A program made the position numbers and the translations under genes. Below, in pieces: positions 26,989 to 36,769 of a stretch of 64,000 nucleotides of DNA (positions are counted from its first letter, which is position 1; each line of letters starts with the position of its first letter). Below the pieces are notes generated by a model. The model was given only the letters and a program-made list of their open reading frames with translations. It was not told where the DNA came from and ran no database searches. Source of the stretch: Christensenella intestinihominis (GTDB lineage: Bacteria > Bacillota > Clostridia > Christensenellales > Christensenellaceae); assembly GCF_001678845.1 (NCBI RefSeq), contig NZ_MAIQ01000003.1:186001-250000 (forward strand). The letters run 5' to 3'.

Positions 26989-27101
26989 CCACGTCGTCGC
27001 TTGCCTTTTATGTTCGCTTCCGGCTGATGCCGAAAGCTCACTTTTCAGGCAGCTCCTCCTTTACCCCACGAAACCCATTTCATTGGGCTTCCGCGGGGGC
27101 C
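26989..27101 (-). repeat. R1 structured repeat, copy D
   Basis: About 110-nt element read on the minus strand, in the 277-bp gyrB-gyrA gap. Stem 1 (plus coordinates 27064-27098) pairs CCCCGCGGAAGCCCA with TGGGTTTCGTGGGG, with one bulge. Stem 2 (27017-27036) pairs CTTTCGGC with GCCGGAAG around a 4-nt loop. Between them lies the purine linker AAAGGAGGAGC. It ends in GCGACGACG directly before the gyrA ribosome site. It shares its layout, both G-T pairs and its end with copies at 40.2, 42.6 and 43.1 kb. Confidence 0.8.
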
Positions 27102-27253
27102 CCTTTCGCTTCGCTCATTCGATTTCCATGGGGCTCCTTGTCAGGTAGGAATAGGTTATAAGTAAAGGGGAATAATGATTGTGTATTGGCTCCGCCAATC
27201 ATTTCAATCCATGCGCGTCGGCGCATCCCGCACCTATTCCCTGTTCCCTGCCG

Positions 27254-29197
<1,944 letters not shown>

Positions 29198-29467
29198 TTA
29201 TCCCTGCGGGTCCTGCCGCAGAAAAGCGTCCTCACCCCCGCTGCTCCGCTTCATCAATGTGCGCGGTGAAATCGGGGACAAGTACGCTTTTTTCATTCCT
29301 TGTTCTTCCGTAATAACCACGGCCCGGGGTTCCCCGTCAAGCGCCGTCGTTTTTAGTTTCTTTAAAAAAAGGCTTGTATCTTTGTTGCGCGCCGCCTCTT
29401 CGTAATCCAATATCATCAGGATTTCTTTTGTTTTTACAAAGGAATCGCCGCCCAGATGCAAAATCAT
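29198..29467 (-). CDS. remB: RemB/YaaB-like regulatory protein (DUF370 family)
   Basis: 89 aa. It starts MILHLGGDSFVKTKEILMILD, as do the RemB/YaaB proteins encoded between recF and gyrB in Bacillus. RemA/RemB-family proteins are DNA-binding or matrix-gene regulators in Bacillus. The role here is not shown. The last 13 residues (GGEDAFLRQDPQG) are a species-specific tail. An AGAGGTG site precedes the ATG. An extended -10 promoter lies about 30 bp upstream. Position before gyrB matches the conserved origin order, except for the inserted cyanase unit. Confidence 0.85.
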   Translation of the reverse strand: MILHLGGDSFVKTKEILMILDYEEAARNKDTSLFLKKLKTTALDGEPRAVVITEEQGMKKAYLSPISPRTLMKRSSGGEDAFLRQDPQG

Positions 29468-29822
29468 AAAACACCTCTTTAAAATATGTCTTTATTATAC
29501 CACAAAAAGACGTGTTTTGGAAGGTTTTTTTCGGTTTTCCGCGATTTAGCGGCAGGGTTAATAGGGGGAATAGGACGAACCCTTAAAAACGGTTTCAGGA
29601 GCCGTGAGGATATCAAAAAACGAAAGGCGCCGTTTATTTACGCTGTTTTTGCCGGGGAAAAAGGCGCCACTCCGTCGCCGGTAAATGATTCCCCGGCAGT
29701 CGTCAGTAATGCATGCAGGCCTTTTCCATAAAAAACAGGCCGTCGCCGCCTGAAAAACGGCTCCGGCCTGTTTCCTCCAGTCCTGAATAAAATATTTACC
29801 GCCCTTATTGCTCCCGGAATAT
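29468..29822. other. Gene-free region with terminator of the FNT gene
   Basis: 355 bp with no convincing gene. It contains a stem AAACAGGCC (29733-29741) / GGCCTGTTT (29765-29773). On the minus strand a run of T follows, an intrinsic terminator about 50 bp past the FNT stop. At the other end is the remB promoter. Confidence 0.7.
29494..29522 (-). promoter_or_regulatory. Promoter for remB-gyrB-gyrA
   Basis: Minus-strand TGGTATAAT (extended -10, hexamer 29494-29499) with TTCCAA 17 bp upstream (29517-29522). The -35 is weak, but the TG motif compensates. It gives the gyrase genes their own start, separate from the cyanase/FNT unit. Confidence 0.7.
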
Positions 29823-30587
29823 TTACTTTTTCCTCGCAATTCCAAGGTAGGGCAGCGCGACGAATACAATTCCCCCGATCATGTTTCCGATCGTCACCAA
29901 AACAAGGTTATACACCTCTCCCCCCAGGGAAACCGCGGCGTCCGCAGCCGGGGAAAGCAGGCTGATTGTCAGCAGCGTCATATTTGCGATGCTGTGTTCA
30001 AACCCGGTTGTAATGAACGCCAGCAGGCACCAGAACACCATAATCAGTTTGGCCGCCTCCGATTTACAGCGAAAACCGCACCACACCGCAAGGCATACCA
30101 GCATATTGCACAATGCGCCCCTGCAAACCAGCGCAAGGGGGGAAAGCGACATTTTTGTTTCCGCGGCGGAGGACATAAATTCCCCCACGCTTCCCGTTGC
30201 CAGTCCGCAGCCTATGAAAATGATTGCAAGCAGGACGGAGCCAACCAGGTTTCCAACATAGCTCATTCCCCATACCTTCAGGCACGCGCCGGGGGAAACC
30301 GTCTTTTGGGCCGCGCCCACCATCATAACGAGGTTATTCCCCGTAAAAAGCTCGCCCCCGGCGATCACAACCAGGCTGAGCGCGATCCCAAAGGTGCATC
30401 CCATCAATATTTTTGCAATGGGGTCCCCCGTAAGCAATCCGCCGACGGTAAAAGCGAGAAGTACGCCAAACCCGATAAAAACTCCCGCCAGGATGGAGGC
30501 AAGGAAATATCCCCCCGGATTCGTTTTTAATAAGTTGTATTTTCCCTTGGCGGCATTTGACGCCGCCATAATATCTTCACCAAACAT
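29823..30587 (-). CDS. Formate/nitrite transporter family channel
   Basis: 254 aa from the ATG at 30587 (AAGGGGGG upstream, and the frame is open 18 codons further). Six hydrophobic helices. FNT signatures are clear: GGELFTGNN in helix 2-3, CNMLVCLAVW, and GFEHSIANM with the central pore histidine. Members form pentameric channels for formate, nitrite or hydrosulfide. It lies 66 bp after cynS and has its own terminator. Pairing with cyanase suggests transport of cyanate, bicarbonate or a related small anion, which is inference. Confidence 0.92.
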   Translation of the reverse strand: MFGEDIMAASNAAKGKYNLLKTNPGGYFLASILAGVFIGFGVLLAFTVGGLLTGDPIAKILMGCTFGIALSLVVIAGGELFTGNNLVMMVGAAQKTVSPGACLKVWGMSYVGNLVGSVLLAIIFIGCGLATGSVGEFMSSAAETKMSLSPLALVCRGALCNMLVCLAVWCGFRCKSEAAKLIMVFWCLLAFITTGFEHSIANMTLLTISLLSPAADAAVSLGGEVYNLVLVTIGNMIGGIVFVALPYLGIARKK

Positions 30588-30653
30588 AATTGCCCCCCTT
30601 CTGCCGGAAGGACGGGCGCATCCCTCCGGCGTATTCCCCAAAAAACATGCGGC

Positions 30654-31130
30654 TTACCACGGATATTCTCCCATTTTGCTGTATTTCAGCAATTTTCCGT
30701 TCCATGTAATGACCACCCGGTCTCCATGTTCGTCGGGAACAATGTCAACGTCGATCGCAAAATCAATTGCGCTCATAATCCCGTTCCCGCCTTTTTCATG
30801 AATCAATTCCTTGATCGCCGGGCCATAGGTGTCCAGCACCTCGTGCAGGCGGTAAAGGATCGGGTCCGTATTTCCTTTATAGGGATGATTGTTCAAAAAC
30901 ATCGTTTGTTCTTCCGGTATTCCGAGTAATCCCGCGAGTTTCACGCAATATTCCTCGGGAACCCACTGTTGTCCCTGTATCGCGCTCGCCAGCCAAACCT
31001 TGTTTGTCCCGAGGTCTTTTGCCAATCCTTCATACGTATACCCGGCGGCTTTCACCGCTTTTTGGAGGCCGGCGATCTCTTCCGCAAACTGTACCCTCGT
31101 CAAATACTCCGAATTACTCATAGGTGTCAT
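30654..31130 (-). CDS. cynS: Cyanate hydratase (cyanase)
   Basis: 158 aa from the ATG at 31130, which has AGGAGGG 9 bp upstream. Converts cyanate and bicarbonate to ammonia and carbon dioxide via carbamate. The catalytic triad is complete: Arg94 and Glu97 in ILYRLHEVLD and Ser120 in NGIMSAIDF. The N-terminal helix-turn-helix-like domain precedes it, and the C-terminus carries a few extra residues (YSKMGEYPW). It is encoded between recF and remB with an FNT channel gene. A terminator hairpin lies just before its ribosome site. Confidence 0.95.
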   Translation of the reverse strand: MTPMSNSEYLTRVQFAEEIAGLQKAVKAAGYTYEGLAKDLGTNKVWLASAIQGQQWVPEEYCVKLAGLLGIPEEQTMFLNNHPYKGNTDPILYRLHEVLDTYGPAIKELIHEKGGNGIMSAIDFAIDVDIVPDEHGDRVVITWNGKLLKYSKMGEYPW

Positions 31131-31165
31131 AATAAACAACCCTCCTGAAAGATTTTTCAAAAACA

Positions 31166-31197
31166 AAAGGCGCCGTTGATTTTTCAACAGCGCCTTT
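31166..31197 (-). terminator. Terminator between recF and cynS
   Basis: AAAGGCGC/GCGCCTTT plus an inner GTTGA/TCAAC stem, one mismatch between. The minus-strand exit reads TTTTGTTTTT. It should end recF transcripts. It also lies downstream of the candidate cynS promoter and could attenuate cynS. Confidence 0.8.
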
Positions 31198-31212
31198 GCT
31201 TTTGTTATCTCT

Positions 31213-31241
31213 AAAATACTCCTGTTTTACTGTTTAGTCAA
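31213..31241 (-). promoter_or_regulatory. Candidate cynS promoter
   Basis: Minus-strand TTGACT (31236-31241) and TATTTT (31213-31218) with 17 bp between, inside a very AT-rich 150-bp stretch after recF. Transcription would begin just before the hairpin at 31166-31197. Confidence 0.5.
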
Positions 31242-31351
31242 GTATTTTTTGCAATTTTACTAATTAAATATTTCTTTATTATTCTAATTTTCTTCTATTT
31301 TTCCTGTTTATATGTGATTTTTTGCATTTTTTAATTATAGATAATTCATAT

Positions 31352-32431
31352 TTATAATTTATCTTTTTCCTCTATTTTCCCATTTTCCACATAAAAAAGA
31401 TGCGCCCGGGCAAGCAGCCTGGCGTCCGCGTCGTCCGCAGTGGTAATAAAGGTCTGTATCCCTTTGAGGGTTTTCAGCAGGTTTTCCTTGCGCGTCCTGT
31501 CAAGCTCGGAAAATACGTCGTCCAAAAGCAGCACAGGCATGTGTCCCGTGCTTTCCTCCAATATTTTCAGGCATGCCGTTTTAACGGCGAGCATCAGCGT
31601 GCGCAGCTGCCCCTGGGAAGCAAACACGCGGATATCCTTCCCGTTAAGCAGGATTTCAAGGTCGTCCCTGTGCGGGCCGGACGTACAGCTTCCTTCAAAC
31701 AATTCCTTCTCGCGGAGCTGCCTCAGCGCCTCCGCAATCCCCGTTTCAGGAATCGTCTCCTTATACAAAACGGAAATTTCCTCCGTACCGCCGGAAATCG
31801 CGCGGTGGGTCTCCCGCACATATTCCCCCAGCTTATTCACATAGGATTTCCTGTTTTTGAGGATAATGCGGATATATCCTTCAAGCTGCGCGTTATACGC
31901 ATCGAGGATTCCGCCCACATTCTTATTATCCCGCCGCCGCAGGGCCGCGTTTTTCTGGGCGATAATCTTCGTGTAATTTTTAAGGGCGTCCACATACGAA
32001 GGCCTGATCTTTGAAATTTCGCCGTCCAGGAATCCCCGCCGCAGCGAAGGAGCCTCCTTTGCCATTTTCATATCCTCCGGGGAAAACACCACCACAAAGA
32101 GGTTTCCCAGCAATTCCCTGAGGCTTTTCGCGGGCGCCCCGTCAATTTTAAGGCTCTTTTTCCGGTCCCTGCCAATCAGCACCTCAATCGAACGGTCCAT
32201 GTTTTCCACATATTCCGCAAAAAGGTACGCCCCCTCCTTGCCTTCCATCACGGTTTTACTGTCCGCGTTCACGCGGAAGGATTTTCCGTTCCCGCAAATA
32301 TGGATGGCCTCGAGGATATTCGTCTTTCCCTGCGCATTTTTTCCATAAAGCACGTTCACCCCGGGATAAAAGGAAATATTCAATTGCTCGTAATTCCTGA
32401 AATGAATCAGCTTCAGCCTTGTTAAATGCAT
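31352..32431 (-). CDS. recF: DNA replication and repair protein RecF
   Basis: 359 aa from the ATG at 32431 (AAAGGG upstream). The open frame extends 37 codons further but only covers leader hairpins. SMC-like ATPase: Walker A VLYGKNAQGKTNILEAI, signature region SQGQLRTLMLAVK, Walker B LLLDDVFSELD. It loads RecA at gaps. The usual yaaA/rlbA gene between dnaN and recF is missing. In its place is a 274-bp leader with several hairpins, the last being terminator-like and 8 bp before the ribosome site. Confidence 0.97.
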   Translation of the reverse strand: MHLTRLKLIHFRNYEQLNISFYPGVNVLYGKNAQGKTNILEAIHICGNGKSFRVNADSKTVMEGKEGAYLFAEYVENMDRSIEVLIGRDRKKSLKIDGAPAKSLRELLGNLFVVVFSPEDMKMAKEAPSLRRGFLDGEISKIRPSYVDALKNYTKIIAQKNAALRRRDNKNVGGILDAYNAQLEGYIRIILKNRKSYVNKLGEYVRETHRAISGGTEEISVLYKETIPETGIAEALRQLREKELFEGSCTSGPHRDDLEILLNGKDIRVFASQGQLRTLMLAVKTACLKILEESTGHMPVLLLDDVFSELDRTRKENLLKTLKGIQTFITTADDADARLLARAHLFYVENGKIEEKDKL

Positions 32432-32448
32432 CGGAACCCTTTCAAAAA

Positions 32449-32500
32449 AGGCGCCCTGCAAAAGGGCGCCTGGGATTGCCGGTTTTATCGGCAATTCCAG
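32449..32500 (-). promoter_or_regulatory. recF leader: tandem hairpins including a terminator
   Basis: Minus-strand order: a 12-bp stem (32470-32500, CTGGAATTGCCG type arms with one G-T pair), then a perfect 9-bp stem AGGCGCCCT/AGGGCGCCT (32449-32471) followed by six T. This is a textbook intrinsic terminator placed directly before the recF ribosome site. Further upstream are GCACCGAAG/CTTCGGTGC (32603-32629) and GCGCCCT/AGGGCGC (32657-32675). Confidence 0.75.
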
Positions 32501-32705
32501 CGGACTGTTCAGAAATCTGCAAGTCGAGGAAGCAGAAAACACGCAAAAGAGCGAATAATATATGCAATATATGAGCGTTTTGCGCGTTCGCTAGCGCTGA
32601 AAGCACCGAAGTCTACATCCCTTCGGTGCGGTTGCAGAGAATTTCAACAGCCCGGCGCGCCCTGCATGAGGGCGCTTTTTCCTGCATATGGTCGTTCTCG
32701 GTTTT

Positions 32706-33806
32706 TTATTCCTCCCGCAGCTGCACGGGCAGGATCAGGTATTCATACGCATCCGAATTTTCCTGCTTCACCACGCACGGGCTGACCCCGGTATTATACT
32801 GCATCAGTACCTCAGGCTCCTCCACATTTTTCAGCACATCCAGCACATATTTCGCGTTGAACGCGATCTTGAGGTCCTTGCCCTCCGTCAGCACGGGTAT
32901 CTGCTCGTCAATATTGCCCATTTCGGAATTGGACGTAATTTCCAAATTTTTCTCGCTGATCTCGAACTTAACCACGTTGTTATTACCTTCCCGCGCAAGG
33001 ATGGATGCGCGCTCGAGGCTGTCCTTCAGCATATTTGTTTCCACCTTCACGCTGGTCGCGCAGTCCGCGGGCAGAAGGTTCCTGTAGTTGATATATTCCC
33101 CTTCGAGCAGCCGGGTATAAATTTCCGTATTGCCCGCTTCAAAGAGCGCCATATTGCCGCTGATCGAAATTTTAACGTTTTCCTCCGTATCCGCGACAAT
33201 CCGCGACACCTCGCGCAGGGTCCGGGCGGGAATCACGCATTTTTTCTCGATATCCGAAATGGCAGGCTGCTTCCTGACCGCCATGCGGTAGCCGTCGAGC
33301 CCCACAACTGTCAGGCTGTCCTTTCCAATATCAAACAACAGGCCGGTCAATATCGGTTTATCCTCGTTGACCGCCGCCGCAAACAGCGTCTGGTTAATCA
33401 TGGTCCGCAGCACGCACTGCGGAATCTTAATCTGTTCCTTATCCTCAAGCTCGGGGAACACCGGAAATTCATCCGCGTTCATTTGCTGGAGCACCACTTT
33501 TGAATTCAGGCAGCTGATCTCCACCGAATTTTCCCCGATGCTTTTAAACGTTACGTCGCTTTCGGGAAACCGTCCGATAATCTCATACAGGAGCTTTGCG
33601 GGAATCGCCGCGTCTCCCGTTTTTTCAACCTGGGCGTTCATTTCCGTTTTGATGGAAAGGGCGATGTCCGTTGCGCGCAGGGTAATCACATCCTCCCCGC
33701 AGGAGAATAGGATACATTCCAGGATGGTCTTTTGCATTTTAGAAGCCGCACGGTTTACCGTACCGATGGCTGTGAGTAAATCTTCTTTCGCACAAGTAAA
33801 TTGCAT
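32706..33806 (-). CDS. dnaN: DNA polymerase III sliding clamp (beta subunit)
   Basis: 366 aa from the ATG at 33806 (GGAGGAA upstream; an ATG five codons earlier overlaps that site). Three homologous clamp domains are recognisable: MQFTCAKEDLLTAIGTVNRA at the start, the middle CVLRTMINQTLFAAAVNE, and the C-terminal end YEYLILPVQLREE. It forms the dimeric ring that tethers polymerase. It lies 223 bp after dnaA on the same strand. An imperfect minus-strand -10 (TAGAAT) near 33829-33834 may be its own promoter. Confidence 0.98.
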   Translation of the reverse strand: MQFTCAKEDLLTAIGTVNRAASKMQKTILECILFSCGEDVITLRATDIALSIKTEMNAQVEKTGDAAIPAKLLYEIIGRFPESDVTFKSIGENSVEISCLNSKVVLQQMNADEFPVFPELEDKEQIKIPQCVLRTMINQTLFAAAVNEDKPILTGLLFDIGKDSLTVVGLDGYRMAVRKQPAISDIEKKCVIPARTLREVSRIVADTEENVKISISGNMALFEAGNTEIYTRLLEGEYINYRNLLPADCATSVKVETNMLKDSLERASILAREGNNNVVKFEISEKNLEITSNSEMGNIDEQIPVLTEGKDLKIAFNAKYVLDVLKNVEEPEVLMQYNTGVSPCVVKQENSDAYEYLILPVQLREE

Positions 33807-34018
33807 GTCGCGTTCCTCCATGTTTTTATTCTAACAGATAGGCAGTAATGGCTGTATTAGGGGTTGTGCATTCTGTGGAAAACCCACTTTTTTGTTAATA
33901 CGAAGCCATTTTTTTACATTTATCTACGAGGATAACTTCTGTGTAAAACGGCAAAACCGGTTGACGGCCTGTGCCCTTATTGTGCATGGTTTAAAACCGT
34001 CCGTTTTTGCCCGTTTTT

Positions 34019-34027
34019 TTATCCACA
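34019..34027 (+). promoter_or_regulatory. DnaA box in the dnaA-dnaN gap
   Basis: Perfect TTATCCACA, ending 3 bp before the dnaA stop codon. The adjoining gap holds near-matches such as TGTGGAAAA at about 33873. It forms the second half of a bipartite origin with the boxes upstream of dnaA. Confidence 0.8.
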
Positions 34028-34029
34028 GG

Positions 34030-35430
34030 TTATCCCTTGATTTTCGCCTCGATATCCTCCACCACTTTTTTCAGCTCGGGATCGTCCTTCATCTGCTTCT
34101 TTATTTTTTCCTCCGCATGCATGATGGTGGAATGATCCCTGCCGAAGAATTCCGCAATCTTGGAATACGAACTGTCCGTCAGGTCGCGCAGCACAAACAT
34201 TGAAATCTGGCGGGGGAATACATATTCCCTGTTTCGTTTCTGCCCGCGGATATCCTCTTCGCGGATGGCGAAATATTCGCACACCACGTCGATTACGCTT
34301 TTTGGCGTAATGGCCCGTACGGCGGGGGATGCAAAGAAATCCTCGAGGGCCCTCTGCGCGACGGAAGTGTCGATCTCCCCGGAGGGCAGGGAATCCTTAT
34401 GCAGTTCCGCATACATGATAACCTTTTGCAGAGCGCCTTCCAGCGTACGGATATTTGAATTTTTCTGCTGTGCTATATAATGTAAGGCGTCGTCCCGGAT
34501 GGGAAGCGCGGATGGATTAACCGACCGCAGCGCCTGCACCTTCTTTAAGAGGATGGCGACCCTCGTTTCATAATCCGGCATTTTGATATCGGCAATCAGG
34601 CCCCATTCAAACCGGCAGCGCATTCGTTCCTCCAGCTTTTCCATCTCCTTCGGGGGACGGTCCGAGGAAATAACGATCTGCTTGTTCATATCGCGCAGCG
34701 CGTTGAAGGTGTGGAAAAATTCATCCTGTGCCACGTCCTTCCCCGCAATAAACTGGATATCGTCGATCAGCAGCACGTCGATATTGCGGTATTTCCTGCG
34801 GAACTGCTCGCGCAGGTCGATGTTTGCCCGGTTGTTGGTAAGCTGGATCATGCGGATCAGCTCGTTCATAAAGGTTTCGCTGGTTACATATACGATTTCA
34901 GCCTCCGGGTTTTCCTGCAAAATGTGGTTTCCCACCGCGTGCATCAGATGCGTTTTTCCAAGGCCCACGCCGCCGTAGAGGAACAACGGGTTATAGGCGC
35001 GGCCGGGCGCCTGCGCAACGGCAAGGGCCGCGGCGTTGGCAAATTTATTGGCTTCGCCCACCACAAAGGTGTCGAAGGTATAATTCGGGTTCAGGTTCGT
35101 CTTATGTTCGCGGGCCGGCTGCGGCTCCACTTTCTTTTCATTGATGTTCAGCTTGGAGGAATCCTGGGGCGTAATGAACTCCGGACGGATTTCCGCGCCC
35201 GGCACGCCGTAAAGCTCTTCATAAGCGAGCTGCATGGTAAGGCGGATTTTCTCCGCATATTTTTCTTCCATCAGGCTTTTATGCATCGGGCTTGACACTT
35301 CAAAAAAATAAGTCCCGTCTTCCTCGTGCACAGGCTTTAGTTCCTTGATCCATACATTAAACTGAAACATCGGGAGGTCTTCCTCCAGATAATTCAGCGT
35401 TTTTTCCCATAAAACATTAAAGACACTCAT
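34030..35430 (-). CDS. dnaA: Chromosomal replication initiator protein DnaA
   Basis: 466 aa. Domain I (MSVFNVLWEKTLNYL) starts the protein. A short linker (about 95-115) follows, then AAA+ domain III with Walker A LFLYGGVGLGKTHLMHAVG and Walker B VLLIDDIQFIAGK. Domain IV has the DNA-binding signature GRDHSTIMHAEEKI. It binds the TTATCCACA boxes on both sides of the gene and opens the origin. The ribosome site is weak (GGGG). Its leader carries three boxes, so autoregulation is likely. Confidence 0.98.
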   Translation of the reverse strand: MSVFNVLWEKTLNYLEEDLPMFQFNVWIKELKPVHEEDGTYFFEVSSPMHKSLMEEKYAEKIRLTMQLAYEELYGVPGAEIRPEFITPQDSSKLNINEKKVEPQPAREHKTNLNPNYTFDTFVVGEANKFANAAALAVAQAPGRAYNPLFLYGGVGLGKTHLMHAVGNHILQENPEAEIVYVTSETFMNELIRMIQLTNNRANIDLREQFRRKYRNIDVLLIDDIQFIAGKDVAQDEFFHTFNALRDMNKQIVISSDRPPKEMEKLEERMRCRFEWGLIADIKMPDYETRVAILLKKVQALRSVNPSALPIRDDALHYIAQQKNSNIRTLEGALQKVIMYAELHKDSLPSGEIDTSVAQRALEDFFASPAVRAITPKSVIDVVCEYFAIREEDIRGQKRNREYVFPRQISMFVLRDLTDSSYSKIAEFFGRDHSTIMHAEEKIKKQMKDDPELKKVVEDIEAKIKG

Positions 35431-35594
35431 GTACGCTTTAACCCCGGCTCCGTATTTGATCGATTGTGGATAACTTTTTGCACAGGCCGGAGGCCCGCGC
35501 AGAAACCTTTTTAAAAAATAAGTCCGGAATTATCCACAAAGTTATCCACAATATGTGCGAAAATGTGCATAAAATAAGGCTTTCCGCGAGGTTT

Positions 35595-35600
35595 ATTATA
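35595..35600 (-). promoter_or_regulatory. dnaA promoter (extended -10)
   Basis: Minus-strand TGTGGTATAAT, with TATAAT at 35595-35600 and the TG extension. No good -35 at 17 bp. Three DnaA boxes lie between it and the start codon. Confidence 0.65.
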
Positions 35601-35791
35601 CCACAGGGAACGCTGAAATGGTAGAAGAAAAAATGGTTTTTTGTTTTCGCAGGGGGCCGGTAAAAAGTGAAAATACTAGATATAGTTGCCAAATTGTGGA
35701 AAAAAGGGGAACAAAGGGAAGGGCACCCCAATATCTATGGATAAAAAGGAAAAGAAAACGGCTGGAACGGCGGCCTCATGCGGCATTTGCC

Positions 35792-35820
35792 TTGACACTT
35801 GACAGTAAAAATTATATAAT
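35792..35820 (+). promoter_or_regulatory. rpmH operon promoter
   Basis: Consensus TTGACA (35792-35797), 17 bp, TATAAT (35815-35820). A second TTGACA overlaps at 35799-35804. About 100 bp upstream of rpmH. A perfect sigma-A promoter, fitting a ribosomal protein gene. Confidence 0.9.
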
Positions 35821-35918
35821 AATAATCGTCTTTTTATCGGGAAAAACGTGGAGCTTCCGGGCTGGAAGCAAGGGGGCGTCCGCACTATATTATATGTAGA
35901 AAATGGAGAGATGTAGCT

Positions 35919-36053
35919 ATGAAAATGACGTATCAACCGAAAAAACAGAAACGCAGCCGCGTTCACGGCTTTATGAAGAGAATGAAAACGAAAGCCGGCC
36001 GGAACGTTCTCAAAAGAAGGCGCGCAAAAGGCCGGAAAGTCCTGTCCGCGTAA
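35919..36053 (+). CDS. rpmH: 50S ribosomal protein L34
   Basis: 44 aa, [18 protein letters not shown] at the start and an Arg/Lys-rich remainder ([18 protein letters not shown]) ending in LSA, the standard L34 pattern. A GGAGAG site lies about 12 bp before the ATG. It begins the rpmH-rnpA-yidD-yidC-jag operon from a consensus promoter. Too short for routine gene calling but unambiguous. Confidence 0.97.
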   Translation: MKMTYQPKKQKRSRVHGFMKRMKTKAGRNVLKRRRAKGRKVLSA

Positions 36054-36059
36054 GCGAAA

Positions 36060-36443
36060 GTGGATTTATGCACGTTAAAAAAGAACAAAGAGTTTAACTT
36101 TGTTTACAGGCGGGGGAAACCCGCGGGGTCCCGCGACATGACGCTCGTCGCCGCAAAAAGCAGGTATGGCGGCGTCCGTGTCGGGTTTTCCGTCAGCAAA
36201 AAGGTGGGAAACAGCGTGGTGAGGAACCGCGCCCGGCGGCGTATGAAAGAAGCATACCGTACCCTCCTGCCGGAGCTTAAGGGAAACCACAGCCTTGTTT
36301 TTGTGGCAAGGGAAAGCATCGCGCGGGCGGAGTTCCATGAAATCTGTTCGCAGATGCGCAAGCTGGCGCAGCGTGCGGGAATCCTTTCAGGCGACCCGGC
36401 TTGCCGGGCCTTCCAGGGTAAACCTGTGGGAGGAAAAAAATGA
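36060..36443 (+). CDS. rnpA: Ribonuclease P protein component
   Basis: 127 aa. It starts with GTG, 6 bp after rpmH, with no strong ribosome site, so it probably relies on coupling. The domain has [14 protein letters not shown], then [20 protein letters not shown], the RNR motif that binds the RNase P RNA. The C-terminus is longer than usual by about 10 residues ([11 protein letters not shown]). It overlaps yidD by 4 bp. Confidence 0.95.
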   Translation: MDLCTLKKNKEFNFVYRRGKPAGSRDMTLVAAKSRYGGVRVGFSVSKKVGNSVVRNRARRRMKEAYRTLLPELKGNHSLVFVARESIARAEFHEICSQMRKLAQRAGILSGDPACRAFQGKPVGGKK

Positions 36444-36649
36444 AAAAAGTGATATTGGCGCTGATCCGGTTTTACCAGAAAGCAATTTCGCCGTATACAA
36501 GGCCGTGTTGCAGGTTTACGCCGACATGTTCGCAGTATGCCGTTGAGGCAGTTACGAAATATGGGGCGCTCAAAGGGTCATTTTTGGCGATTAAACGTAT
36601 CTTGCGGTGCAATCCGTTTTTTAAGGGCGGATACGACCCGGTCCCGTAA
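36440..36649 (+). CDS. yidD: Membrane protein insertion efficiency factor YidD
   Basis: 69 aa. The family pattern is complete: [14 protein letters not shown], then [16 protein letters not shown]-like Cys motif ([12 protein letters not shown]) and [12 protein letters not shown] at the C-terminus. It aids insertion of membrane proteins by YidC. The start overlaps the rnpA stop (ATGA), with GGGAGG upstream. Confidence 0.96.
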   Translation: MKKVILALIRFYQKAISPYTRPCCRFTPTCSQYAVEAVTKYGALKGSFLAIKRILRCNPFFKGGYDPVP

Positions 36650-36769
36650 AGCGGCCGGAGGCGCGGGAACGCGTGCATTGCGTTAGGGGTATTGAGATCG
36701 GGAACCGGCGGTCAAACATAAAAGCGGGTAAGAACGAAGAGCCGTGTTCCGACCAGGAGGATGTAAATT

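Larger units (their letters stand above)
35431..35918. other. Replication origin region (oriC), rpmH-dnaA interval
   Basis: 488 bp without genes. It holds perfect DnaA boxes at 35465-35473 (minus orientation), 35530-35538 and 35542-35550 (plus orientation, 12 bp apart). One-mismatch versions lie near 35695 (TGTGGAAAA) and 35736 (TATGGATAA). An AT-rich stretch lies at about 35803-35840. Strand preference of genes switches here. This matches the Firmicutes origin layout. The dnaA and rpmH promoters lie inside it. Confidence 0.85.
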
